NCBI GenBank assembly: GCA_942492125.1
Contig: CALODM010000013.1
Span: 425,915 to 489,914 of the forward strand
Source: BCD1 sp942492125
GTDB taxonomy: Bacteria; Bacteroidota; Bacteroidia; Chitinophagales; Saprospiraceae
Length of the DNA: 64,000 nt
Reading direction: 5' to 3'
A model generated the notes under the pieces. The model was not told the DNA's origin and searched no databases. It worked only from the letters and a program-made list of their open reading frames with translations. The position numbers and the translations under genes are program-made. Below, in pieces: positions 35,299 through 45,434 of this stretch (position 1 is the stretch's first letter; the number at the start of each line of letters is the position of its first letter).

Positions 35299-36747
35299 AT
35301 GGAAATTATGGACAGGAGACGTTTTTTGCGAGAGAACACCCTTGCCCTTGGTATTTTAAGTATACCGGGAAATCCCGTTTTTTCTTTGAGCAAAATATGG
35401 AATGATAAATTTCCATCCAAACGCCCACCTCTTGGGGAAAGAACTTTTACCAGCGAGGCTGTGGAGGCCATGATCCGGGAGGTAAAGGCATCGGTAAAAG
35501 ATGAAGAACTGGCCTGGATGTTTGAAAATTGTTATCCGAATACACTGGACACTACGGTGGATTTTGAAATACTTGACGGGAAGCCGGATACTTTTATCAT
35601 CACCGGAGATATTGATGCCATGTGGTTGAGGGATTCCACAGCTCAGGTATGGCCCTATATGCCGCTCATCAATAAAGATGAAAAACTCAAAAATCTCGTT
35701 AAGGGATTGATAAACAGGCAGGTGAAGTGTATTTTGAAAGATCCTTATGCCAATGCCTTTTATAAGGATTTGACCAAAGAATCTCATTGGAAAAGTGATC
35801 GCCCGGCTCCGATCCCGGGTGTCCATGAACGCAAATGGGAAATTGATTCCCTTTGTTATCCGGTTCGTTTATCTTATGAATATTATGAGATTACCAAAGA
35901 TATATCCGTCTTTGATGAGGACTGGGTAAAGGCCATGCAGTTGGTTGTCAGTACCTTTCGGACAGAGCAGCGCAAAGAGGGGGAATCCCCTTATTATTTT
36001 CTCAGGCAGACCACTGCAATGATCGATGCTCCGACATTTGGCGGCACTGGAAGACCCCTAAAACCTGTTGGCCTGATTGCTTCGATGTTCCGACCTTCGG
36101 ATGATGCGACTATGTTGCCGTTTTTGATTCCATCTAATATTTTTGCTGAAATTTCTTTGCGGCAACTATCTGTTTTGTTTGGAGGACTCCTTGATAATGC
36201 AGCCTATGCGCAGGAGTTAGAGGCATTCGCGGAGGAATTAAGTGAAGCCATCAATAAATACGCCATTGCTGAACATTTGGATTTTGGGAAAATATATGCC
36301 TATGAAGTCGATGGCTTTGGCAATAAAGTATTTATGGATGATGCCAACGTGCCTTCTCTGATGTCTTTGGCTTACCTGGGGGCACATAAACCTTCCGATC
36401 CACTGTATAGCAATACGCGTCGCTTTCTGCTGAGTGAGCATAACCCTTATTATTTAAAAGGAAAAGCAGGGGAGGGGCAGGCGAGTCCCCATACAGGAAA
36501 AGAAAAAATCTGGCCGATGGGTATTATCCTCCGTGCAATAACAAGTACCGATGACGATGAAATCAAACATTGCCTGCAAATGCTGAAAAACACGCATGCT
36601 GATACCGGTTTTATGCATGAGGCATTTCATAAGGATGATCCCACAGACTTTAACAGGAGCTGGTTCGCCTGGGCGAATACTTTGTTTGGGGAAATGATCA
36701 TTAAAATATATAACGAGCGACCGGAATTACTTCAAAAAACCTTTTAA
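35299..36747 (+). CDS. Glycoside hydrolase family 125 (exo-alpha-1,6-mannosidase)
   Basis: 482 residues. The N-terminus M-D-R-R-R-F-L-R-E-N, followed by a hydrophobic stretch, looks like a Tat signal. The GH125 landmark F-I-I-T-G-D-I-D-A-M-W-L-R-D-S-T-A-Q-V is near residue 100, and H-E-R-K-W-E-I-D-S-L-C-Y-P, M-D-D-A-N-V-P-S-L-M-S and F-M-H-E-A-F follow. Characterised members remove alpha-1,6-linked mannose from mannan or N-glycans by inversion. The length matches the family. Starts at 35293 (TTG), 35299 (ATG) and 35308 (ATG) are possible; the twin-Arg lies just after the third. No other mannan-degradation genes are adjacent. Confidence 0.9.
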   Translation: MEIMDRRRFLRENTLALGILSIPGNPVFSLSKIWNDKFPSKRPPLGERTFTSEAVEAMIREVKASVKDEELAWMFENCYPNTLDTTVDFEILDGKPDTFIITGDIDAMWLRDSTAQVWPYMPLINKDEKLKNLVKGLINRQVKCILKDPYANAFYKDLTKESHWKSDRPAPIPGVHERKWEIDSLCYPVRLSYEYYEITKDISVFDEDWVKAMQLVVSTFRTEQRKEGESPYYFLRQTTAMIDAPTFGGTGRPLKPVGLIASMFRPSDDATMLPFLIPSNIFAEISLRQLSVLFGGLLDNAAYAQELEAFAEELSEAINKYAIAEHLDFGKIYAYEVDGFGNKVFMDDANVPSLMSLAYLGAHKPSDPLYSNTRRFLLSEHNPYYLKGKAGEGQASPHTGKEKIWPMGIILRAITSTDDDEIKHCLQMLKNTHADTGFMHEAFHKDDPTDFNRSWFAWANTLFGEMIIKIYNERPELLQKTF

Positions 36748-36894
36748 AGGTCAGGGTTTTTAATTCCGAACAATAAGAGGTCTTCATAGGGTGAGTTGAC
36801 AATCAAGTGTATTGGTATTGATTGGCGGTTGTGGGTGTTTCATCCATGGTAATAAAAACGCTATTTCCAGCTGGGAAAATGACTGCCGGTTGAA

Positions 36895-39800
36895 TTATAT
36901 TTTGAACTTTAAATTCACTTTTGTTCCGCCAGCCGTGCCATCTTGCAAGATTTTATCCTCAATTTTAAAGGTTTCTTCGGAGTTTTCGTTTAAAAATTCC
37001 AGGCGTTCGGCTGTCACCTGTAATCCCATGGATTTATGGTGTTCTTCCCGTTGACTTTTTAGTTTGGAAGCTGCTTCCCGGCCGATACCATTGTCAGTAA
37101 CGGTACATTGCAGGTATGCTTCATCCCGAGCAAATTCAATGGCGATTGTTCCTTTTTTACCGGAGCTGGCCAGGCCATGAACGATGGCATTTTCAACGAA
37201 GGGTTGTATCATGAGTGGAGGAATGGCGATTTCTTCTGTGTCAATTTCCGGGGCAACGGTGATGTGATAATCAAAGCTGTTGTTTTTCCCAAATTGTTCC
37301 AGGGATAAGTAATTTTCAAGGCTTTCGATCTCGTCTTCCAATGTTATTTTTTCAGCCCTTGAATTTTCTAGAACCTGACGCATGAGTCGGGAGAATTTGG
37401 ATAAATAGAATCGGGCTTTTTTAGGGTCCTGCTGACTAATCAATCCCTGGATGGAGTTGAGTGTGTTGAAAATGAAGTGAGGATTCATCTGAAGCTGGAG
37501 GGCTTTTTGTTCCAGCTCCAGCATTTTCTTTTCTGTGGATAATTGGGCTTCCTTTCTTGCAGACTTGCGCTTCAGTTGCACATACCTTGTCCTGAAAATT
37601 AAACTTGTCAGGAGCAAAAAACCACCCGCTGCAACCCAGGGGAACCATTTTTTTTGCCAAAAAGGTGCTTTTATGGTAAACCTGAATTCTGCCGGTTGTT
37701 CGGATTCTATCAGATTTCGGTTGATACTTTTTACGCGAAAGGTATAATCACCGGGAGAAAGATTGGAAAAACGGACGATGTTATTTTCAACAGCCGGCCC
37801 CCATTCTTTATCGAGTCCTTTAAGTTGCCACTGATACTTCATACCTCGCGGTGCTGCCAGGTCGGTAGCTTTGAATTCAAAGGTTAAATCATTTCGCTGC
37901 CAGGGAAGCACAAGACTGTCCTTTACCTGTCCCCAGTTATCTATGATGTCTGCAAACTCCGTTTGCCTGAGCGGGGTGTATTCCAGGGAGATGTTGGAAA
38001 ATCGGATAAGGGGCGGAAGCGTATCTCTCGACTGGAAATTCGCATTGTATTGCGTCAAACCATTCATGGTGCCAAACCACAGGTTACCATACTTATCTTT
38101 CCAGACTGCATTGGTACAGTTTTCTATTCCGGCAAATCCTTCAGCTTTACCGAAATGTCGAACGTCCTTGAGGTTCCTGTCATCTGTAAAGGTTATTTTG
38201 TCTACTCCCTGTTGACTTCCTACCCACAGATTTTGCTCTTCATCCAGTATCAGAGAGTAAACATTTTCTGAATAAAGTTTTTCCGAGGGTAAAAAAGAAA
38301 ATTCAGGGTTCTCCTCATAAATGGATATGCTGCCAACGCCATTGTCTGCGGTTCCGATCCAAAGCATTCCAGTTGTATCTTCCGTGAGTGAGCGAATGGA
38401 GGCGGTGGGCAGACCATCCTCTTTTTGGAAATGATATTTTATGCTGTCGGCATCAATGCAGATTAAGCCGCCAAAGCGAAGTGCTGCCCAAATCCTGCCT
38501 AATTTATCCAGATGCAGATCATAGGTGTACGGATTCGGAATGCCATGATTTTGGTCGAAATTTTTAAAATCCAAGGTGACACCTAACGTGTCTTTTGTTA
38601 TCCGGATCTTGCTGATCCCGTCATTGGTCGCCACCCAAAGGAAACCAAAATCATCTTCAAGAATATCTTTTACCCAATTGCCTGCCAGCCCCAGGTTTTC
38701 AGAGAATAAAAGGTAATTGCTGCTGTCGATCAATGCCAGTCCCTTACCTTCTGTCCCTGCCCAGATTTGTCCGGTACTATCTTTATATAATGCTTTGACG
38801 GGAATGTCCATAAAATCTGTAGAAGCATCATGATGAATGACACCTGTTGCAGTGATTTCGGAAAAACCCTTATTGGAAGCACTTACCAGTAAATTCCCGG
38901 AGGTGTCCTGGAAAATGGCATATACTCTATTGGCAACCAGTTTATTGGTTTTGTCTAAATGTTCAAATTGCTGACCGGCATATTTGGCAATGCCTCCGCC
39001 GGAAGTTCCTATCCAGACATTTCCCCAATGATCCTGCTCAATACAACGAACATCATTTTTGGACAAGCCATCTCCTTCGGAAAGGTTGGTCATTATGGAA
39101 TCGGCTGGATTGTAAATGACTATTCCACTGTTTTGAAAGCCCATCCAAAGCCTATTGGTATTGTCTGAAAAAATGGTCTGCACAAAATTCGAGGGAAGCC
39201 CATCTCCCGTACTGATCCTGGTAAAAGTGGTATCGTCAAATTTGTAGGCTCCACGAAAGGTTGCCAGCCAGGTATTTTGTTCTGAGTCTTCCGTAATATC
39301 ATAGACTTTACCTCCGGAGAAACCATTGTTATAACTCCAGGCTTCGCTACGTTGATTAATGCGAACAACCTGATTGTCCAACCCGACCCACAAATGGCCT
39401 TTGGAGTCCCTAAACAAGGAGTTAATATGAGGATTAGAGACAGAAGCTGGTAATTGCTCATTTTTGGATACAAAGGTTTTCCCATTAAAGTGGAATAGGC
39501 CTTTGGGAGTGCCTATCCAGATATTTTCCTTTTCATCACTTTGAAGGCAAGTGATGGTTTGAACGCCAAGGGAATCAAGGTTAAATGACTGAAATTTTAA
39601 ACCATCGTAAATGCTTAGGCCTTTATCCGTTCCGATCCACAGGTTTCCTTTACTATCTTCATCAAGTGCGTAGATATAACTTCCGGGCAGGTTGTCTTTT
39701 TTTGAAAAATTAAGGAAGCTCTCACCATCGAACCGGCTAAGTCCACCGCCATTGGTCCCCAGCCACAAATATCCTCTGCTGTCTGCCAACATGGCAAATA

Positions 39801-39927
39801 CCTGGGATTGCGCCAGCCCTTCATCGATAGAGTAGGAGCGAAAATTAAATTGTTGGCCGGTTACCGGTAAATTATAACCTGCCAACAACAGCAATCCAAG
39901 TAATATTTGAAAAAAAAACGCTTTCAT
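36895..39927 (-). CDS. Two-component sensor: beta-propeller ectodomain with LytS-type histidine kinase
   Basis: 1,010 residues. Signal peptide (ends V-T-G-Q). About 14 ligand-binding beta-propeller repeats run from residue 30 to about 670, each with the form 'G.LWIGT..GL..'. A Y_Y_Y domain follows (Y-T-F-R-V-K-S-I-N near 740), one membrane helix (W-F-P-W-V-A-A-G-G-F-L-L-L near 770), a coiled coil and the LytS-type kinase core with H817 in L-Q-M-N-P-H-F-I-F-N-T-L-N-S-I-Q. The ATPase has P-F-V-E-N-A-I-V-H-G and D-N-G-I-G. Such kinases pair with LytTR response regulators; none is adjacent. It could respond to an extracellular glycan or cell-surface signal. Confidence 0.95.
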   Translation of the reverse strand: MKAFFFQILLGLLLLAGYNLPVTGQQFNFRSYSIDEGLAQSQVFAMLADSRGYLWLGTNGGGLSRFDGESFLNFSKKDNLPGSYIYALDEDSKGNLWIGTDKGLSIYDGLKFQSFNLDSLGVQTITCLQSDEKENIWIGTPKGLFHFNGKTFVSKNEQLPASVSNPHINSLFRDSKGHLWVGLDNQVVRINQRSEAWSYNNGFSGGKVYDITEDSEQNTWLATFRGAYKFDDTTFTRISTGDGLPSNFVQTIFSDNTNRLWMGFQNSGIVIYNPADSIMTNLSEGDGLSKNDVRCIEQDHWGNVWIGTSGGGIAKYAGQQFEHLDKTNKLVANRVYAIFQDTSGNLLVSASNKGFSEITATGVIHHDASTDFMDIPVKALYKDSTGQIWAGTEGKGLALIDSSNYLLFSENLGLAGNWVKDILEDDFGFLWVATNDGISKIRITKDTLGVTLDFKNFDQNHGIPNPYTYDLHLDKLGRIWAALRFGGLICIDADSIKYHFQKEDGLPTASIRSLTEDTTGMLWIGTADNGVGSISIYEENPEFSFLPSEKLYSENVYSLILDEEQNLWVGSQQGVDKITFTDDRNLKDVRHFGKAEGFAGIENCTNAVWKDKYGNLWFGTMNGLTQYNANFQSRDTLPPLIRFSNISLEYTPLRQTEFADIIDNWGQVKDSLVLPWQRNDLTFEFKATDLAAPRGMKYQWQLKGLDKEWGPAVENNIVRFSNLSPGDYTFRVKSINRNLIESEQPAEFRFTIKAPFWQKKWFPWVAAGGFLLLTSLIFRTRYVQLKRKSARKEAQLSTEKKMLELEQKALQLQMNPHFIFNTLNSIQGLISQQDPKKARFYLSKFSRLMRQVLENSRAEKITLEDEIESLENYLSLEQFGKNNSFDYHITVAPEIDTEEIAIPPLMIQPFVENAIVHGLASSGKKGTIAIEFARDEAYLQCTVTDNGIGREAASKLKSQREEHHKSMGLQVTAERLEFLNENSEETFKIEDKILQDGTAGGTKVNLKFKI

Positions 39928-39930
39928 CTT

Positions 39931-41780
39931 TTATGGCTTGTCCCAAAGCTCCACTTTAAAATCATCTATGTAAACCGGATAACCGTTGTTGTTTTGGACA
40001 AATGCTTTGAAAACATCTCCCGGCTGCGCCCTGGAAGGGACTTTTACGAAAAATACCACTTCATCCCAAACTCCGGCTTGTCCTCCCCAAAGGCTCATAA
40101 AACGGTTTTTGATTTTATTACCTATCCATATTTGCCGGTACTTTTTGATCTTACCTTCCCTTTCAAAATAGCCGACCATTGTTGTCATTCTCCACCACGA
40201 AGGCTCTTTGGTTTCTTTATAACACCAGGCACTTATCCTGAGGTACTGACCCGGTTTTGCCTGGATTGCTTCAAGGGTTGTATTCAAGCCAGGGGAGTAG
40301 GTCTGATCCTTGGTGAGGAGGTAAGCGAAGTTCCCCTGGTAAGCGATGGACTTTTGATAATTGATATCCAGGGAGTCTTCAAAATCATTGGCATAAAGGT
40401 CTGCCACCTTGACATATTTTTTCTCGTTTGGTTGCAGTTCATTGGATTCATAATGAACGAGGTCCTGATAGTCGAGTTTTGTTTTCCCAAAGGTAGAAAT
40501 ATAGTAGGCTTTGGAAGCCGTTTCCGACCACATGATTCCCAAGGACAACTGGTACGTTTGAAATAGATTGAGTAATCCGAAAAATGCGACAAGGCCTACT
40601 GCCAGGTATTTGCTCCACGGTTTCTTAAAGAGCCAGTGTAAGGAATAGCCCAATGGAATACTCAATAAAGCATAGGTCTCTACCATTGGACGGGAACCGA
40701 AACCGTTTATGTAATACCAACACCACCAACTGTAGGTAATATAAATGTGGACAGGCAGAAAAAAAACGATCGGCCAAAACCAGTCTCTTTTTTTTCTTAA
40801 AATGAATAAACCCAAAAGGGCCAGTAGCATAATGGGCGTATAGATCAACCACCCGTTGTGAAAACTGGTCAGCCCTTTCCAGATATTTGGATTGCTAAAA
40901 TCAAATCCTTCGTTACCATAGCTGTAAAAAATCCATTTTCCTGTTACCGTTTTCCAATAGATCATCTGAAAGGTGCCCATGGTGGCATAAGCCCCTATGG
41001 CGATCAGGAACAGATTTCTTTTTCCCAAAAGAATTTTAACCGTTCTCCAATGCCTTTTATGCCATATAATAACGGAATGAACAAACAAAAAATTTCTACA
41101 GGCCTGATCAGGGTGATCATTCCGGCCGCAACACCAATCAGCAGTGCCGGTTTCCAGCCCGGGCTATCGTAAAAACTTACCGTTCCATACATCAGCAGTG
41201 CATATAACCCAAAGAGGTAAGCATGGGACATTCCTCCATTATAAATGGTGAAATAATAAAGGTTGGTCGCCAGGGTAACACCGAGGAGCAAAAGGACCGC
41301 GATATTAACCGAAAACAGTTTTTCCCAGATTTTCATTAAAAACCATAATCCGAGGAAAGCATAAAAAATCGAAGATAAAAGAGCAAAAATGATATAGGGA
41401 GGTGAATAGCCGTCAGGGGGATAATTGAAAACTTTGGCAGTGATATGCCCCAGGAAGAAAAATGGGGCCTGGAGTATGGCGACGCCCATGGTATATTTGA
41501 TTACCTGTTTTCCTTCACCGATGTGCAAGGCTACATCTGTTCCCAGTGGATTTGGAGAACTGGTTTCAAACCCGCGATGGTATTCACTTCTTTTGCCATA
41601 GGTCTTCTTAAGATTATCTATATCATGATGAATGAATAGGGCAGGCAGGTAGGCATTATACCCCCAACTGTCGCCTCCACCAATGATTCCGACGTTCCAT
41701 TTGCCGTAAAAAACAAAGGAGGCCAGGTAGATCAGCAATACAGCCAAAAAGGCGCGCTTTATTTTTTTTGATTCAGGCAT
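39931..41780 (-). pseudogene. Polytopic membrane glycosyltransferase-like protein, frameshifted
   Basis: About 616 codons in two frames. The N-terminal part (41004-41780) has several transmembrane segments and an early periplasmic loop with G-G-G-D-S-W-G-Y-N-A-Y-L, where GT39/ArnT-type enzymes keep their acidic pair. The second part (39931-41033 region) continues with four or five more helices and a C-terminal beta-rich domain of about 150 residues (Q-Y-L-R-I-S-A-W-C-Y-K-E ... V-Y-I-D-D-F-K-V-E-L). The break is at a run of four A (plus-strand T at 41034-41037): one more A joins G-E-R-L-K to I-L-L-G-K-R-N-L-F-L-I-A. The family may move sugars from lipid carriers in the periplasm; this is inferred from topology only. 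Confidence 0.75.
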
Positions 41781-41918
41781 ATTATCAGGATAGCTAAATT
41801 TTCCCTAAAGGTATAAAAATTGTAAAATAGATGGGGAATTCAACATAATATTGGGATATTTGCTGAGTTGATTGAACTTGACTCTTGCTTCCCTATGAAA
41901 AATTAAATAAACATCTAA

Positions 41919-42635
41919 ATGAGCGAAACACTTTCCATTATCATTCCTGCCTATAATGAGGAACCGACCCTCCATCTTATTTTGAATAAAGTCAAAGCAG
42001 TTAATTTAATCGGTGGACTCCAAAAAGAGGTCATCATTGTTAATGACTGTTCCTCAGATGACACAGAAGGAGCAGTAAAGAATTACATGGAAGCCAATCC
42101 TGAATTGCCCATTAAGTATTACAACCATGAGGTCAATAAAGGTAAAGGTGCGGCATTGCATACCGGAATTAAACAAGCGACCGGAGAATTCCTCATCATT
42201 CAGGATGCCGATCTCGAATATGATCCTGAAGAATATAATGTTCTGCTGGCACCTGTACTTGATGGATTTGCAGACGTGGTTTACGGAAGCCGGTTTATGG
42301 GAGGCAAACCTCATCGCATTTTGTTCTTCTGGCATTCCATTGGGAATAAGTGGCTCACAGGGCTGTCCAATATGCTGACTAACCTGAACCTCACGGATAT
42401 GGAAACCTGTTATAAATTGTTTCGGACCACGATGATCCAACAACTGGAATTAAAAGAAAATCGCTTTGGTTTTGAACCGGAAGTCACCGCAAAAATCTCC
42501 CGTATCCCGAATATCAGGATATATGAGGTTGGCATTTCTTATTATGGGCGAACTTATGAGGAAGGGAAGAAAATTAACTGGAAGGATGGGTTCAGAGCCA
42601 TCTATTGCATTCTTAAATATAACCTTTTTAAATAA
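41919..42635 (+). CDS. Glycosyltransferase family 2, dolichyl-phosphate-mannose-synthase-like
   Basis: 238 residues, soluble GT-A fold. N-terminal I-I-I-P-A-Y-N-E-E near residue 8, V-N-D-C-S-S-D-D-T at 45, the metal-binding I-I-Q-D-A-D-L-E-Y-D-P near 92, Y-G-S-R-F near 120, and F-G-F-E-P-E-V-T-A-K-I near 185. These are the marks of DPM1/GtrB-type polyprenyl-phosphate sugar transferases. It is divergent from the membrane glycosyltransferase above; one may make the polyprenyl-phosphate sugar that the other uses, a plausible but unproven pairing. Confidence 0.9.
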   Translation: MSETLSIIIPAYNEEPTLHLILNKVKAVNLIGGLQKEVIIVNDCSSDDTEGAVKNYMEANPELPIKYYNHEVNKGKGAALHTGIKQATGEFLIIQDADLEYDPEEYNVLLAPVLDGFADVVYGSRFMGGKPHRILFFWHSIGNKWLTGLSNMLTNLNLTDMETCYKLFRTTMIQQLELKENRFGFEPEVTAKISRIPNIRIYEVGISYYGRTYEEGKKINWKDGFRAIYCILKYNLFK

Positions 42636-42680
42636 TTACGAATCAGGAATTATTTTATCAAAAAATTCCTGATTCGTAAT
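42635..42680. terminator. Perfect 17-bp inverted repeat between convergent genes
   Basis: ATTACGAATCAGGAATT (42635-42651) and its exact complement (42664-42680) with a 12-base loop. The first base of the repeat is the last base of the glycosyltransferase stop codon. It sits between two convergent genes and could end both, although there are no long T-runs. Confidence 0.75.
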
Positions 42681-42695
42681 ATGGATCCGTCAGGG

Positions 42696-45029
42696 TTAAA
42701 ATTTAAAAGTCAATCCAAGACTTGGCAGGATGGGCAATTGATTTACCCGGCTGTTGGTAATTCTGTCAACATAGAATACATTTTCCCTGTTGTAGGCATT
42801 GGTCAGGCTGAATACGGCTTCCAGCAAGGAACGTTCGGTAAATTTGAACGTTCTTTTCAACGAGAGGTCAAGTCTGTGATACCAGGAAAGCCTGCCTCCG
42901 TTTCTCTCATCGGCGAGCACCGTTCCCAGGTTGAAATTACCGGTCAGTGCATCAGTGTACAACAATTGGGAGAAATCAATATTTTCATAAAACCCCTGGG
43001 TTTGCGTAAACGGAAATCCGGATCCGAGGTTCCAGCGGGCGCTCGCTTCCCAGTTTTTGTTTTTACCAAAGTTAATGGTAGCCAGGGCGTTGACATTGTG
43101 TCTTCGATCAAAAATGGTCGGATAAACCTGTTCTCCATCATCTCTGTTGACATATCCCAATGAATAGGTCATCCACAAATAAACATTCTGTTTTTCGTAT
43201 TTCAAAGAGAAATCCACACCATAAGCTTCGCCAATCTCCGTTACAAAATCAGGATCCTGGCTTGATAATTTATTGCGGTTAATGCTGATGAGCTGGTTAA
43301 ACCTCTTGATATAACCTTCCACATTGACGGTAGTATTTTTACCGAGGTCTAATTCCATTCCACCAATGGCGTGGGTTGATTTCTGAAGCCTGTGATCTGC
43401 TTCTACAGAGGTATTAAGTTCGAAAATACGCTCTTCCGGACCCGCCAGGAAACCAACGAAAAAATTCACTACATCCAGTTCATTGACGGTACTGATAAGG
43501 TTTTGGGAATACAGACCTGCTGCAAACTTGAATCGTAGGTTGGTACTGGCATTGTACTTAAGACCAATTCTCGGTTCAAAGGACATGTTGGATTGGGAGG
43601 CATAATATTGAAGCCTTATGCCAGGCTCAATTATTATACGGCCGGCAATTTTTTTCTTAAGTTTCAAAAAACCGGAGAGTTCGCTGGTGAAATCTTTTTG
43701 CTGAAAAGAGAGTCCTACGCTATTGAAAAACCTGAAATCCGTATTGAAGCCGTTGAATTCAAACCCGTAATCAACCTGGCTTTCCTTGCCGAAATAGGTA
43801 AAGTTCATATTGATAAAATAATTATTAATCGAACTTTCCCGAGGTCTGTTATCGGATTCAGAAAGAGAAATATCATAATTGGATAATGCTGCCGTTCCAT
43901 TAATGACCAGGCTGGAACTTGGAGGAACGAGGGTAAAGCTTGCCCCAGAGCCAAAGGTATTCCATCTAAGGTCGGCCAGACCAACAAAGTTAAATCTGTC
44001 GTTAAAATTAAAACCGAAGAGATTAATTTTACTTCCGTTCCCTCCAACAATAGAGAACTTGGCGTATAAGTCAGAATAGGTAAAGGGAAGTCCTATATTG
44101 CCAATGTTCGCAAGGGAGGTGTCCCTGCTGGCAAAGGAATAGAAAGTGGTGTCAGTGGCGTAATTGTATAAAACCTTGGAGGTCTGATCCAGGTAGGAGT
44201 GTTTGCCAGTTACAATAAATGATGTGCTGGATCCGGATTCTTCATTGAATTTTTTGATGGGACCTTCGAGTAATAATTTTCCCTGGAAAGGGCTTACGGA
44301 GGCCAGACCGCTAAGATGTTTTTTGTCTCCTTCCCTGGTTTTGATATCCACAACGGCAGAAATCCTTCCACCGTATTCGGCATTAAATGCACCGGTTAAT
44401 ACATCCACACTTTTGATCGTCTCCGTTTCAAAAACAGAGAAAAACCCAATAGAATGAAAAGGATTGTAAATAGTCATCCCGTCGAGCATAATTTTATTCT
44501 GAACAGGTGCGCCTCCACGGATATACAACTGCCCCCCCTGGTCTCCCGAGACGATAATTCCCGGCAGTACCGGGAGATATTGGGCAATGTCAGATTCCCC
44601 GCCTGTAGAAGGGAGGCTTCTTATCTGTTTGGGTGTTACCCTTACTTTTGAGACTTGTACATCAGATCGGGCTTTTTCCTTTTCGGCAGAAACATTGACT
44701 ACCTGAAGATTGACCATATTGGTACCAATAACTATTCGCTTGTAAGCGATCTGGCCGGCTTTTACCGTAACTTCAACAGCAGTGCTGTCATAGCCAAGTG
44801 AAGTAGCAATTATTGTTTGATTGCCTTCCGGAACACTTGGAAAAGTGAAAAAACCATCGAGGTCTGTTGTAACTCCCAGGTCGGTATCGGCAATTCTTAC
44901 CGTGCCAAAAATGATGGCTTCTCCTGTTTCTTTATCAAAAACATTACCGCGAACTATTCCGGTATTTTGTGCATTGAGGGAAATAACTGCCAGGAGGGTC
45001 AGGGCGAAAAGCCAAATCGTTTTATTCAT
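42696..45029 (-). CDS. TonB-dependent outer-membrane receptor with CarboxypepD_reg-like N-terminal domain
   Basis: 777 residues from the ATG at 45029. Signal peptide MNKTIWLFALTLLAVISLNAQ, then a carboxypeptidase regulatory-like domain (residues 25-105: G-I-V-R-G-N-V-F-D-K-E-T-G-E). The plug follows (L-P-V-L-P-G-I-I-V-S-G-D-Q-G-G-Q-L-Y-I-R-G-G and V-L-T-G-A-F-N-A-E-Y-G-G-R-I-S-A-V-V-D), then a 22-strand-type barrel ending L-G-L-T-F-K-F. Substrate unknown; no SusD-like gene or siderophore genes are nearby. The frame is open to 45092, but that region contains the promoter, which fixes the start at 45029. Confidence 0.93.
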   Translation of the reverse strand: MNKTIWLFALTLLAVISLNAQNTGIVRGNVFDKETGEAIIFGTVRIADTDLGVTTDLDGFFTFPSVPEGNQTIIATSLGYDSTAVEVTVKAGQIAYKRIVIGTNMVNLQVVNVSAEKEKARSDVQVSKVRVTPKQIRSLPSTGGESDIAQYLPVLPGIIVSGDQGGQLYIRGGAPVQNKIMLDGMTIYNPFHSIGFFSVFETETIKSVDVLTGAFNAEYGGRISAVVDIKTREGDKKHLSGLASVSPFQGKLLLEGPIKKFNEESGSSTSFIVTGKHSYLDQTSKVLYNYATDTTFYSFASRDTSLANIGNIGLPFTYSDLYAKFSIVGGNGSKINLFGFNFNDRFNFVGLADLRWNTFGSGASFTLVPPSSSLVINGTAALSNYDISLSESDNRPRESSINNYFINMNFTYFGKESQVDYGFEFNGFNTDFRFFNSVGLSFQQKDFTSELSGFLKLKKKIAGRIIIEPGIRLQYYASQSNMSFEPRIGLKYNASTNLRFKFAAGLYSQNLISTVNELDVVNFFVGFLAGPEERIFELNTSVEADHRLQKSTHAIGGMELDLGKNTTVNVEGYIKRFNQLISINRNKLSSQDPDFVTEIGEAYGVDFSLKYEKQNVYLWMTYSLGYVNRDDGEQVYPTIFDRRHNVNALATINFGKNKNWEASARWNLGSGFPFTQTQGFYENIDFSQLLYTDALTGNFNLGTVLADERNGGRLSWYHRLDLSLKRTFKFTERSLLEAVFSLTNAYNRENVFYVDRITNSRVNQLPILPSLGLTFKF

Positions 45030-45089
45030 TGTCTGGGTCGATTTAAGTCGAACGTTTTTCATAACTTTTTTTATCCAAGTAAGGAAGCG

Positions 45090-45122
45090 CAAAGATAGGT
45101 TTTAATTTGCCTGGTTTCCAAA
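45090..45122 (-). promoter_or_regulatory. Strong Bacteroidota promoter of the TonB receptor gene
   Basis: On the minus strand TTTG (45119-45122), 21 bases, TATCTTTG (45090-45097). Both boxes match the consensus exactly. Transcription should begin near 45085, giving a leader of about 55 bases to the ATG at 45029. Confidence 0.85.
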
Positions 45123-45180
45123 TGATAGCGTAGGTAATGGAACCCTTTTTTATATTGTAGCTTACAAATGACAAAAATAA

Positions 45181-45216
45181 AAAAAAACGGACTTCATTCA
45201 GTGAAGCGCCGTTTTA
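45181..45216. terminator. A/T-flanked hairpin in the receptor-ferredoxin gap
   Basis: AAAACGG, CTTCA ... TGAAG, CCGTTTT form two stacked stems separated by small mismatches, with A and T tracts outside. It lies upstream of the divergent genes at 45.0 and 45.4 kb, so any terminated transcript is unclear. Confidence 0.5.
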
Positions 45217-45235
45217 AAATTTCTGGTTCAAGATG

Positions 45236-45263
45236 CCATATAAAGCGCGCGCGTTTTATATGG
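45236..45263. repeat. 28-bp near-palindrome with alternating GC core
   Basis: CCATATAAA (45236-45244) and TTTATATGG (45255-45263) flank an alternating purine-pyrimidine GCGCGCGCG core. It lies about 170 bases before the ferredoxin ATG. It may be a regulator site or cruciform/Z-DNA-prone element. Confidence 0.6.
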
Positions 45264-45434
45264 ATTAAACCAATTTTCGAACCGGAATTTTTAAAATTAT
45301 TCTTTTTAACCTATGCTGCGAAAAAAAATTATAGTGGTTGAGGCAACCCAATGGCAGATTTAATTGTAAATACAGAAGAGCTTTTTTGGGCAAACACCTA
45401 TCAAAATCTATTTTTACAAAAAATAAAAACGATC

